Shown one piece after another: positions 24,497 to 33,056 of a stretch of DNA of 64,000 nucleotides (positions are counted from its first letter, which is position 1; each line of letters begins with the position of its first letter). The DNA comes from an uncultured Clostridia bacterium (lineage in GTDB: Bacteria; Bacillota; Clostridia; Christensenellales; Borkfalkiaceae). The notes under the pieces are model-generated. The model had not been told where the DNA came from and made no database searches. It was given only the letters and a program-made list of their open reading frames with translations. A program made the position numbers and the translations under genes. The DNA is taken from positions 1 through 64,000 of the forward strand of contig CALVXG010000005.1 in assembly GCA_944368925.1 (NCBI GenBank). The letters are read 5' to 3'.

Positions 24497-26701
24497 TTAC
24501 TGCGCTTTCGCCGCAGCCTTTTTCTTGGCCGCAGGATTTTTCATCGTGAGTCCGATACGGTTCTTTTTCACGTCCACATCTTTGACCCACACCGTGACAG
24601 GCTGCCCCACTTCCAAAACGTCCGAAGGATGTTTGATGTATCGGTCGGTGATCTCCGAAATGTGCACCAGGCCGTCCTGATGAACACCGATGTCGACAAA
24701 CGCCCCGAAATCTACGACGTTGCGCACCGTGCCCGTCAACTCCATACCGGGCGCCAAATCGTTGATATCCATGATATCCTGCCGCAATACAGGCTTCGGG
24801 AGCGACTCCCTTATGTCCCTGCCCGGTTTGATGATTTCCGATACGATATCGTTCAGCGTCGGCACGTCTAATCCCGTCTCCGCCGCCGCTTTTTCGGCGC
24901 CGTATTCTTTCACTTTTTTCGGAAGTTCGGCGATCTTTCCGTTTTTCACGTCCTCCGCCGTATACCCGAACAGCTTCAACAATTTTTCTGCCGCCGCGTA
25001 CGACTCGGGATGCACGGCTGTATTATCCAAAATATTCGACCCGTCCGTGATCCGCAAAAATCCCGCACACTGCGTAAACGCCTTTTCGCCTAACTTCGGC
25101 ACATTTAAAATATCTTTGCGCGATACAAACTTGCCGTTTTTCTCACGATACGTCACAATGTTCTTTGCGATCCCCGCATTCAGGCCCGCAACATACTTCA
25201 AAAGCGACACGCTCGCCGTGTTCAGATCCACCCCGACGCTGTTGACGCAATCTTCGAGTACGCCCGCCAATACGTTGTCCAGCCGCTTTTTATCCATATC
25301 ATGCTGGTACTGCCCGACCCCGATCGACTTCGGATCGATCTTGATCAGCTCCGCCAAAGGATCCTGCAAACGCCGCGCAATCGATACCGCACTGCGCTCC
25401 GCCACGTCAAAATCGGGGAACTCTTCCGCGCCGAGCGGACTCGCCGAATACACCGACGCTCCCGCTTCCGAAACCACGACGTACGCCACGTCTCTCCCCG
25501 TTTCCGCCTTGATCTCCTTGATCAGATCCGCCACGAAAATTTCACTCTCTTTCGACGCTGTCCCGTTGCCGATCGAAATAATATCCACGTTATACTTGGC
25601 GATCAGCTCTTTTAACTTCGACTTCGCCGCCTCAATATTCTGCTTCGGCCCCGGCGTCGGGTATACCACCGTCTTATCAAGCACCTTCCCCGTTCCGTCC
25701 ACGACCGCAATCTTACAGCCCGTACGATACGCGGGATCCAGTCCCAACGTGATCTTATCCTTGACTGGCGGCTGCATCAAAAGCGGTTTCAGATTTACTT
25801 CGAACATCTTGATCGCCTGCTCGCTTGCCGTCTCCGTCAAAGCCGCACGTATCTCGCGCTCGATCGAAGGATAAATCAGCCTGTCATATCCGTCTTCCAC
25901 CGCTTCCTTCACCAGCTGCGTGGAATATCCTCCGTCTTTAAGATACCCCGCTCCCGCAATTCTCTTGGCAATCTCATCGTTGAACGACACCTTGACTTTC
26001 AAAAAGCCTTCCTTTTCGCCGCGGTTTACCGCCAACACACGATGGCTCTTGATCTCCGCCACGCTCTCCGAATAGTCCGCATACATTTCATATACTTTCG
26101 CTTCGTCTTTGTCGGCATTGACCAGCTTCGTCTCGATCTCACCGTTTTTCATAAACAGATTGCGCAGCTTTTTACGCACGTTCGCATCGTCCGAAACAAT
26201 TTCCGCAATGATGTCTTTCGCCCCCGCGATCGCATCGTCCGCCGTGGCAACTCCCTTTTCTGCGTCTATATATTTTTCCGCTTCCGCCCGCACGTCCGCA
26301 TTCTTGTCCTGCGCCAAAATAAAATCTGCAAGCGGCTGCAACCCGCGCTCGATCGCTATGCTCGCGCGCGTCTTCTTTTTCTGCTTGTACGGACGGTATA
26401 TGTCCTCCACTTCGGTCAGCGTCGTCGCCGCATCCAGCGCAACGCGGATCTCGTCCGTCATTTTCCCCTGATCCGTGATCGATTTCGCAACTTCTTCCTT
26501 TCTCTTCTCCAAATTGCGCAAATACAACAGCCTGTCGTTAAATTCACGCAGAACCTGATCGTCACAGCTGCCCGTCATTTCCTTGCGGTAACGCGCTATA
26601 AACGGGATCGTGTTCCCTTCGTCGATCAGATTGATAATGTTTTGAGCCCTGTCTTCCCGGATGGAGGGAAATTCCTCCGTCAACTTCTTTAAAATGTCCA
26701 T
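24497..26701 (-). CDS. tex: Tex-family RNA-binding transcription accessory protein
   Basis: 734 aa from the ATG at 26701 (GGAG 5 bases upstream; the longer frame to 26746 has no ribosome binding site). The usual Tex order is visible: helical N-terminal region with NTIPFIARYRKEMTG, a YqgF/RNase H-like domain with LGLDPAYRTGCKIAVVD (about 325-345), helix-hairpin-helix repeats (about 490-560, LNAGIAKNIVTYREKNG), and a C-terminal S1 domain (about 650-723, GAFVDIGVHQDGLVHIS), then a Lys/Ala-rich tail. It binds nucleic acid and acts in transcription and RNA metabolism in the cytoplasm. Confidence 0.97.
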   Translation of the reverse strand: MDILKKLTEEFPSIREDRAQNIINLIDEGNTIPFIARYRKEMTGSCDDQVLREFNDRLLYLRNLEKRKEEVAKSITDQGKMTDEIRVALDAATTLTEVEDIYRPYKQKKKTRASIAIERGLQPLADFILAQDKNADVRAEAEKYIDAEKGVATADDAIAGAKDIIAEIVSDDANVRKKLRNLFMKNGEIETKLVNADKDEAKVYEMYADYSESVAEIKSHRVLAVNRGEKEGFLKVKVSFNDEIAKRIAGAGYLKDGGYSTQLVKEAVEDGYDRLIYPSIEREIRAALTETASEQAIKMFEVNLKPLLMQPPVKDKITLGLDPAYRTGCKIAVVDGTGKVLDKTVVYPTPGPKQNIEAAKSKLKELIAKYNVDIISIGNGTASKESEIFVADLIKEIKAETGRDVAYVVVSEAGASVYSASPLGAEEFPDFDVAERSAVSIARRLQDPLAELIKIDPKSIGVGQYQHDMDKKRLDNVLAGVLEDCVNSVGVDLNTASVSLLKYVAGLNAGIAKNIVTYREKNGKFVSRKDILNVPKLGEKAFTQCAGFLRITDGSNILDNTAVHPESYAAAEKLLKLFGYTAEDVKNGKIAELPKKVKEYGAEKAAAETGLDVPTLNDIVSEIIKPGRDIRESLPKPVLRQDIMDINDLAPGMELTGTVRNVVDFGAFVDIGVHQDGLVHISEITDRYIKHPSDVLEVGQPVTVWVKDVDVKKNRIGLTMKNPAAKKKAAAKAQ

Positions 26702-26781
26702 AAAAACTCCGTCATTTACATTCGGCCCGCTCTCATATCGGACCATTAAAAATATTGTACCATACTTTTTTCACTTTTTCA

Positions 26782-27474
26782 TCAGTTTTTTAAAGATTTT
26801 AAATAAATTTTTTGTTCGCCGTCAATCCGATAACTCTCGCAGGCTTTCTGTATCGCCTTCCTCTTCGCATTCGCCGCAAGCCCGCCCTCTTTCAGATACG
26901 CGACCCCGCGTTCATAAAACTTAACCAGAACTTCCGCCAAAAGCCACGCCGCTCCCATCATCGTATAATAATGCTCCGTATCCGCCTTATCCAGAAGAGC
27001 AAAGATCTCGCCGAGATATTCTTCCTGCATGTAATGCCCCAGCAGCATGACATAGCCGAACCTTTGGCTGAACTCTGTGCCCTGCAAAATAAACCCGCGT
27101 ATCTCTTCCAGATATTCGCCGCGGTGTTTTTCTACCTCATTCAAAGCAGAGCAGAATACGTCGCAAACCGCCCAACCGTCCACAAAAGCAAGACAGCGGC
27201 GGATTGTCCCGACGCGCTGCGCAAACGTCATGCGGGCGTACGCCGCGCATAGACATTTCAAAACACGCACTTCGAAATATTCGTCGGGAAAACAAAACAG
27301 CTCCTCAAGAGAAAAATCTTCCCTTTTGACCAATCTTTTTGCCTCTGCTCGCAGCAGCGGAATCCGAACGCCGATGCTCTTTCCCGGCTCGACATTTACG
27401 ATGCGCTCATTAAAAACACGAAATTTTTCATCGCTTTGTGCGCGAAGGCTGTCCAACAGTTCTTCGTATTTCAT
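26782..27474 (-). CDS. DNA alkylation repair protein (AlkD-like HEAT-repeat glycosylase)
   Basis: 230 aa, the normal length. The chain is all helical HEAT-like repeats with the family landmarks GVRIPLLRAEAKRLVKR, FDGWAVCDVF-type sequence FVDGWAVCDVFCSAL (near 115) and MMGAAWLLAEVLVKF. Such proteins remove alkylated purines, often cationic N3/N7 adducts, without base flipping. AGGAG precedes the ATG. It is 45 bp downstream of a deoxyinosine glycosylase gene on the same strand, which suggests one small base-excision-repair operon. Confidence 0.88.
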   Translation of the reverse strand: MKYEELLDSLRAQSDEKFRVFNERIVNVEPGKSIGVRIPLLRAEAKRLVKREDFSLEELFCFPDEYFEVRVLKCLCAAYARMTFAQRVGTIRRCLAFVDGWAVCDVFCSALNEVEKHRGEYLEEIRGFILQGTEFSQRFGYVMLLGHYMQEEYLGEIFALLDKADTEHYYTMMGAAWLLAEVLVKFYERGVAYLKEGGLAANAKRKAIQKACESYRIDGEQKIYLKSLKN

Positions 27475-27518
27475 TTTGCGGTCTCCTTTATCATGCGTAC
27501 TTTCTTATCTTTTCCCAT

Positions 27519-28016
27519 TTACGACTCACTTTCGTCCTTTAAAAAGACGCGGTTGAGCGCCTCTTTCCAAACCTTTGCATCGTAGCGAGGGTTTGCGGGA
27601 CTCGTGGACGGCATCAATAAATACGGTACCCCGCAATCTGCGTACGCCTTTTCGAACAATTTGTAAGCCGTCGAACCGTTGAGCAGGATCCATTCGATTT
27701 TGCTGTTTTTCAAAAGCGCAGGTACGTCCGCAAGTTCATAGGAACGAATGGACGCATCCGACGATCCTTTGATCTCGCACGCCGTGACGATATCCCAAAG
27801 CGCTATGTTGTGACGAAACAAAAACTCTTTTTTCTGCCGAACCTCGCTCTGTACTTCTTCCCCGAAATACCCGTACAACATTTTCCAGAATCGGTTTTGC
27901 TTGTTGCCGTAATAAAATTCGATCTGACGGCTCTTTACGGAAGGAAAACTTCCCAATATCAATACCTTGCTATTCGCATTCCAAACCGGCAAAAAACCGC
28001 GAATTTTGTCTGACAT
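27519..28016 (-). CDS. DNA-deoxyinosine glycosylase (UDG superfamily family 6)
   Basis: 165 aa. The active-site region GSFPSVKSRQIEFYYGNKQ (about 23-41) and NRFW are typical of hypoxanthine-DNA glycosylases of the uracil-DNA glycosylase superfamily, and LMPSTSPANPRY near the end is the second conserved motif. It removes deaminated adenine (hypoxanthine) from DNA, starting base excision repair. It lies upstream of the AlkD-like gene in an apparent two-gene operon. Strict uracil activity is unlikely for this family; the precise substrate is inferred from homology. Confidence 0.87.
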   Translation of the reverse strand: MSDKIRGFLPVWNANSKVLILGSFPSVKSRQIEFYYGNKQNRFWKMLYGYFGEEVQSEVRQKKEFLFRHNIALWDIVTACEIKGSSDASIRSYELADVPALLKNSKIEWILLNGSTAYKLFEKAYADCGVPYLLMPSTSPANPRYDAKVWKEALNRVFLKDESES

Positions 28017-28055
28017 AATACTATGTATCCTTTGTAATTCAGCTGTTTATTATAG

Positions 28056-28087
28056 AAAAAGACGCCGAAAATACACGACGCCTTTTT
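28056..28087 (-). terminator. Terminator of the M16 peptidase gene
   Basis: An A-rich/GC stem of about 12 bp with two G-U pairs and a TTTTTC run on the minus strand, directly after the stop at 28092. Confidence 0.8.
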
Positions 28088-28091
28088 CTGT

Positions 28092-29336
28092 TTAGCGGAT
28101 CTGCAAGGGCTTTTGGATCTTACCTACGGCCGCTGCCGCCATTTTCGTCATATCGAAATTCATGGAAAGCGCCTTTTCGCAATCTTCCATGGTCATCGCA
28201 TCGATCTCCTTTACCCTGCGATCGAGATCGAGTATCTTATCGTTATACAGCATGTGTTTTCCGTATGCGATCATCTGCGACGCCGTGTTTTCCTGCGACA
28301 AAATAACGGACGACTTCAGTTGTTCTTTTCCGCGCAAAAATTCCTCTTTCGAAAACTTATTCTTGCAGAATTCGCGGATCGTCTCGAAGATCGCGTCCTG
28401 CGCCTTCGCAACGCTCGACGGATTGACACCCGCATACACCGTCAGCAACCCGCCTTCCGTGAACGAGGATATATAAGAGTATACGGCGTACGCCAGCCCC
28501 ATCTGCTCGCGGACTTTCTGGAACAGGCGCGAACTCATTCCCCCGCCCAGAATCGTATTCACGACCAGCGCCGCATCGATCAGCTTGTCTTCCCGCGCCA
28601 GCGAAGGCCACGCAAATGCAATATGCACCTGCTCGATGTCTTTATTTTTAAACAGACTGCCGCTTTTTTGCTCGAGCATCTTTTTCCTGTCTGCAAAAGT
28701 ACGTTTTTGAAGATGCTTTTCAAAATGCTCGGCCACCAATTCTTCCGCGTATTCTATGTCAATTTTTCCTGCAAACGATATAACAAGATTTTCGGGATTG
28801 TACCTTTCACCGATGTACCGAAACAGATCGTCCCTCGTAAAACCTTTGACGTTTTCGGCAGGGCCCAATATCGTTCTCCCATACCCGCTGTTTCCGAAAT
28901 ACGCCTCCGAAAGCACATCCAGGCACAGATCGTCGGGCGTATCTTCCGTCATGGAAATTTCTTCGCAAACCACTCCTTTTTCCCGAACCATTTCCTCATC
29001 GGGAAAGGTGGAATTCAGCACAAAATCCGCCAAAATTTCAAACGCTTCCCCCGCATGATCGGAAGTCGACTTCGCATAATAACACGTGATGTCTTTGGAC
29101 GTGAACGCATTTACCTGCGCCCCGATCCGATCCATAGCGTCCGAGATTTCAAACGCGTTTCGCTTTTCCGTCCCCTTGAACATCATGTGCTCGATAAAAT
29201 GCGATATGCCGTTTTCTTGTTCCGTCTCAAAACAAGACCCCGTTCCGACAAGCACGCCCATGCTCACCGACAAAAGCCCGTCAATCTGCTTCACGACCAT
29301 CCGAAGGCCGCTCGGGAATTTTTTTGTATATGTCAT
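28092..29336 (-). CDS. M16-family zinc metallopeptidase (YmxG/MlpA-like)
   Basis: 414 aa, two M16 halves as in processing-peptidase-like bacterial enzymes. The inverted zinc motif HFIEH (46-50) is intact and the further Glu of the site lies in the region EKGVVCEEISM (about 120-130). The second half (from about 170) is the inactive structural repeat. ACGGAGG precedes the ATG. It follows the YlxY-like deacetylase gene, with a promoter in the gap. In Bacillus the ylxY and mlpA genes are also adjacent, so this is conserved synteny. The natural substrate is unknown. Confidence 0.92.
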   Translation of the reverse strand: MTYTKKFPSGLRMVVKQIDGLLSVSMGVLVGTGSCFETEQENGISHFIEHMMFKGTEKRNAFEISDAMDRIGAQVNAFTSKDITCYYAKSTSDHAGEAFEILADFVLNSTFPDEEMVREKGVVCEEISMTEDTPDDLCLDVLSEAYFGNSGYGRTILGPAENVKGFTRDDLFRYIGERYNPENLVISFAGKIDIEYAEELVAEHFEKHLQKRTFADRKKMLEQKSGSLFKNKDIEQVHIAFAWPSLAREDKLIDAALVVNTILGGGMSSRLFQKVREQMGLAYAVYSYISSFTEGGLLTVYAGVNPSSVAKAQDAIFETIREFCKNKFSKEEFLRGKEQLKSSVILSQENTASQMIAYGKHMLYNDKILDLDRRVKEIDAMTMEDCEKALSMNFDMTKMAAAAVGKIQKPLQIR

Positions 29337-29410
29337 AAATCCTCCGTATGTATCCGATAAATTTTCGCGCGCTCTTTTTTTAAATCAAAAGCTCTTGCGC
29401 GACACGATCT

Positions 29411-29439
29411 ATCATACCATGATTTCGGAAAAATCGCAA
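29411..29439 (-). promoter_or_regulatory. Promoter for the M16 peptidase
   Basis: TTGCGA (29439-29434), 17-bp spacer, TATGAT (29416-29411). Confidence 0.7.
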
Positions 29440-29470
29440 GCACATTGCAAAAATCGTTTTAGATTATACG

Positions 29471-30190
29471 CTACACCTTTTCCACACCGGATATGTTCAC
29501 CGAAACGGGAACCTGTTCCAGACCGTGATCCGCATAATACTCCAATATGGACGAAAGTGCGGCAGCCGTCTCTTTTGTAGGGTGAGCCAGGATCAGATCG
29601 CCGCCCGCGGTCCCGTTCGTTGCACGGCGGTAAATGAGTGTCTGGTCATGGTCTCTCCAATCGATCGTATCCTTCGACCACATGATCACCTTGTACCCCG
29701 CACTTTCCGCCGCTTCTACCGTCTGCTCCGAATATGCACCCGACGGCGGCGCAAACAAATTCATCGTAACCCCCGTCAGTCTCTCCACAAGTTCCCCGCA
29801 CACCTTTATCTCCTCTTCGTTTTTCTCGAACGACAATTTATCCTGGTCTTTATGAAAATAGCCGTGATTTCCCAATTCGTGCCCACGCTCTTTTATTTCC
29901 GTCAGTACCCCCGCATGGTCGTCCGCCCAGCTTCCGCCGATAAAAAATGTCGCCTTGACTTTACAGGTATCCAATACATCCAGAATTTCCGGCAAATACT
30001 CCTCCCCGCCGTAGACATTGAACATTAAAGAGACATAGTTGCTGTCCCTGTTTCCGCTGTAATAAACTCTGTCGCTCAGCTTACCCGCCGTCATCGCACC
30101 AAACGGGAAAAAGCAGACCGTGCATACCGCCGCAAGAACGAGAACCAGGAACACGTTCGTGAAAACCGCCAATTTGACATTCCTTTTCAA
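29471..30190 (-). CDS. ylxY: YlxY-like polysaccharide deacetylase-fold protein (probably inactive)
   Basis: 239 aa starting at TTG 30190, with GAGGT 8 bases upstream. One N-terminal membrane helix is followed by a NodB-type domain. The usual TFDDG of motif 1 is replaced by SLMFNVYGGEEY (about 54-65), so the catalytic Asp pair is lost, while the metal-binding HGYFH pair (109 and 113) is kept. That mix, and the neighbouring M16 peptidase gene, match Bacillus YlxY, a sporulation-linked family. It probably binds rather than deacetylates peptidoglycan outside the membrane. The pnp gene found upstream in Bacillus is not here; mutS2 is. Confidence 0.82.
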   Translation of the reverse strand: MKRNVKLAVFTNVFLVLVLAAVCTVCFFPFGAMTAGKLSDRVYYSGNRDSNYVSLMFNVYGGEEYLPEILDVLDTCKVKATFFIGGSWADDHAGVLTEIKERGHELGNHGYFHKDQDKLSFEKNEEEIKVCGELVERLTGVTMNLFAPPSGAYSEQTVEAAESAGYKVIMWSKDTIDWRDHDQTLIYRRATNGTAGGDLILAHPTKETAAALSSILEYYADHGLEQVPVSVNISGVEKV

Positions 30191-30407
30191 GTTAGTTTAC
30201 CTCTTTTCCATAAAAATCTTACCGAAAAATCAAAACTTTTCTCTGTATTTTATTCGAAGCCGCTTGCTTTTATTCGCAAGATTGTCCCCCGTGCGCTTTG
30301 AAAAACACGGTTCGTTTTTTATATTTACTCCCGATACGGTTTTCCGCGCACTTCAAACGTTTTGCCACCGATACCAAATATACCCGCCTTTGCTTACTCG
30401 AATAACA

Positions 30408-30455
30408 TTGAAAAGCGGGCCGACGCGCAAAATTGCGCATCGGCCCGCTTTTCAA
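30408..30455. terminator. Long hairpin downstream of mutS2
   Basis: A 16-bp stem (30408-30423 with 30440-30455), extended by inner GCGCAA/TTGCGC pairing, with CTTTTC on the minus strand. It is the likely mutS2 terminator, about 160 bp past the stop. The remainder of the 424-bp gap 30191-30614 shows no gene. Confidence 0.65.
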
Positions 30456-30614
30456 ACCGTATAAACCTGAATTATTCATTTTACCCACCGAAGGCAGGTG
30501 GCCCTTTCTTAGCCTTGTATATCGACGCTGCCGAAAATTTATCCGACATCACCTGAACGAGGAAAACGGGTTTATTAACCCCACACAACTACACTTAAAT
30601 CACAAGCAAACCCA

Positions 30615-32990
30615 TCATTTTAATTTTACGATCGTGACCCCCGCTTCACCTTCGCCGTAAACGCCGCTGCGAAATTCTGCAACGTTCTTCATGCCGCGCA
30701 AATGATTGCGTATTCCTTCTTTCAATTTGCCCGTGCCCACTCCGTGGATAATTTTGACCTCGTCGAGCCCCGCAAGGACGGCCTGGTCGATAAAGGCGTC
30801 CACCTCCTGCACCGCTTCGGAAACAGTCATCCCGAGAAGATTGATCTCCGTCTTTACCTGGCGAATCGGCTCGATTTTTCGCACGACCTGCACGCGGTCT
30901 TTCCGTACATTTTTGCGCGCAGCCGAAGGCTCTGCAACAACTTTGAACAGATCGTCTGCCTTTACATTCAGACGTAAACTGCCCATCAAAACTTCCGCTT
31001 CTTTCTTTTTCTGATTGACCGAAAGAATCTCTCCCACCGACTGCATCGCACCTATAAAAACCCGATCACCCGCTTTTAAACGTGAAAAATCTACGGGAGA
31101 CATCTTTCCGCTGTCGTTCGGCTCCGCATCCGCAAGATACGCCTTGTCCGCAATTTTATTTTTCAGCGTCCGCGCACGGATCAGATCCGACTCGGTCAGC
31201 TCCCGACTTTTTGCGATTTCCTCGATCTGCGCCAACAATTCTTCCGCCTGTTCCGTACGTTCGTTCACGATCCGCCTGCTTTCCACGCGCGCATTCAAGA
31301 ACAATTTTTCCCGTTCTTTTTTCAGCTTTTCACGCTCTGCATTTACCTCTGCCAGCTTCTCTTTCCACTCGGACTTTAAGGACTCCGCCTCTTTCTTCGC
31401 TTCGTCTGCCTCAACCTTACTCTTTTCGGCCGCGCGAAGTATATTTTCGAACTGTCTGCCCCCTTCTGACAAATTGGAAACCGCATCGTGCAAAATCTCT
31501 TCGGAAAGCCCGAGTCGCCGCGAAATGGCGATCGCGTTGCTGCTGCCGGGTACACCCAAACTTACCCGATACAGCGGCTGCAGCGTGTTCATGTCGAATT
31601 CCATACTCGCGTTCTCGATCCCGCTCTGCGAATACGCATACTCTTTCAACGAAGTATAATGCGTCGTGACAATGCCGCAACATCCCTTTTTGAGCAAATA
31701 CCCGATGACCGCTTTGGCGATCGCCTGTCCTTCGTCCGGATCGGTTCCCCCGCCCAATTCATCGATCAGTACCAAACTGGAAGCGTCCGCCCCTTCCGTG
31801 ATCCCGATTATATTTTTTATATGGGACGAGAATGTCGACAAATTCTCTTCGATAGACTGCGCATCGCCGATATCGCAGAAGATCTTTGAAAAGACCGCCA
31901 CCTCGCTCCCTTCTGCAGCGGGAATATATAAACCGCACGCCGCCATCATGCAAAACAGCCCGCACATTTTCAACGTGACCGTCTTGCCGCCCGTATTCGG
32001 GCCGGAAACAAGCAAAATCTTATACTCCTTCCCGAGTGCCACCGAGACGGGAACAGCCGTCTTGGGATCCAAAAGCGGGTGTCTTCCCTTTTGAATATCG
32101 ATCACGCCGCGCCCGTTGATCCTCGGACGCACACACTTGTTTTTATACGAAAACTCCGCCTTTGCGTACGCGCGATCGATCTCGCTTAGCCTTTCCATAT
32201 CTGCCGTCAGCTGTTCCGCCATCGTCCCGACCCGACGCGAAAGCCCCGCAAGAATCCGTTCGATCTCCTCTTTCTCCGCGGCAGCAAGCTCCCGAAGTTC
32301 GTTGTTCATTTCAAGAATCTGCTCCGGCTCGATGAAAAAGGTTGCGCCGCTCGCCGAACGATCGTGCACAAAGCCGCGGATCCGCGTCTTGTATTCGGCA
32401 CGAACAGGCAGAACATAACGGTTATCACGCATCGTCACGATCCCTTCCTGCAAGTATTTTGCGCCCTCTCCGCTCAGATACTCCGCCAATTTATTCCGTA
32501 CCTTTTCGTTCAACGAACGAATGGAACGGCGAATAGAATACAGATCGTCGCTCGCATAATCGCTGATCTCATCTTCGGACAAAATCTTGTCCGTTATATC
32601 CCGCTCCAGCATCTCGTCAAAATAAATGCCGTCCGCCAATTCATTGAGCAGCGGGGCCTGCGGCAAAGCCTTGACCGATCTGAACGCGACGCGTGCCGAG
32701 CGCAAAAGCTGCGCTATCCCCAACAGTTCCTTACAGGACAGCGTCGAACCTTTTTTTGCGCGGTCAAGTTCATCCGTAATTTCAGGAAATTCCTCGATCC
32801 GCCCGACACCCGCCCGAAACAGCGCGTCGTCCGCCTCCGCCGTCAGATCAAGAAGCCTTTTGGTCTCGGCCATATCCGTCTGCGGCTCTTCCTCAAGCAG
32901 CATCCTTTTTGTCTGCGGCAATACCGCAAACGACGCCGCCGATGCCAAAATCTTATTCAGTTCCAGTTTTTCAATCGTCTTTCTGTCCAT
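30615..32990 (-). CDS. mutS2: Endonuclease MutS2
   Basis: 791 aa from the ATG at 32990 (GGTGA upstream; the TTG at 33002 precedes this site). The MutS core and clamp domains (about 1-300) are followed by the ATPase with Walker A GPNTGGKT (about 327-334) and the LVLIDELGGGTDPDEG Walker B/D-loop, a long Glu/Lys coiled coil (about 510-620) and a C-terminal Smr nuclease domain with IIHGVGTGKLKEGI. There is no mismatch-recognition domain. MutS2 suppresses recombination or rescues collided ribosomes in Bacillus, depending on the study. It follows the U32 peptidase gene by 66 bp. Confidence 0.97.
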   Translation of the reverse strand: MDRKTIEKLELNKILASAASFAVLPQTKRMLLEEEPQTDMAETKRLLDLTAEADDALFRAGVGRIEEFPEITDELDRAKKGSTLSCKELLGIAQLLRSARVAFRSVKALPQAPLLNELADGIYFDEMLERDITDKILSEDEISDYASDDLYSIRRSIRSLNEKVRNKLAEYLSGEGAKYLQEGIVTMRDNRYVLPVRAEYKTRIRGFVHDRSASGATFFIEPEQILEMNNELRELAAAEKEEIERILAGLSRRVGTMAEQLTADMERLSEIDRAYAKAEFSYKNKCVRPRINGRGVIDIQKGRHPLLDPKTAVPVSVALGKEYKILLVSGPNTGGKTVTLKMCGLFCMMAACGLYIPAAEGSEVAVFSKIFCDIGDAQSIEENLSTFSSHIKNIIGITEGADASSLVLIDELGGGTDPDEGQAIAKAVIGYLLKKGCCGIVTTHYTSLKEYAYSQSGIENASMEFDMNTLQPLYRVSLGVPGSSNAIAISRRLGLSEEILHDAVSNLSEGGRQFENILRAAEKSKVEADEAKKEAESLKSEWKEKLAEVNAEREKLKKEREKLFLNARVESRRIVNERTEQAEELLAQIEEIAKSRELTESDLIRARTLKNKIADKAYLADAEPNDSGKMSPVDFSRLKAGDRVFIGAMQSVGEILSVNQKKKEAEVLMGSLRLNVKADDLFKVVAEPSAARKNVRKDRVQVVRKIEPIRQVKTEINLLGMTVSEAVQEVDAFIDQAVLAGLDEVKIIHGVGTGKLKEGIRNHLRGMKNVAEFRSGVYGEGEAGVTIVKLK

Positions 32991-33056
32991 ACCGTTCACC
33001 AAATTTATGACGTATCTTGTTATTGAATCCTCAGCACAAAGTCATTCTTTCTAACA

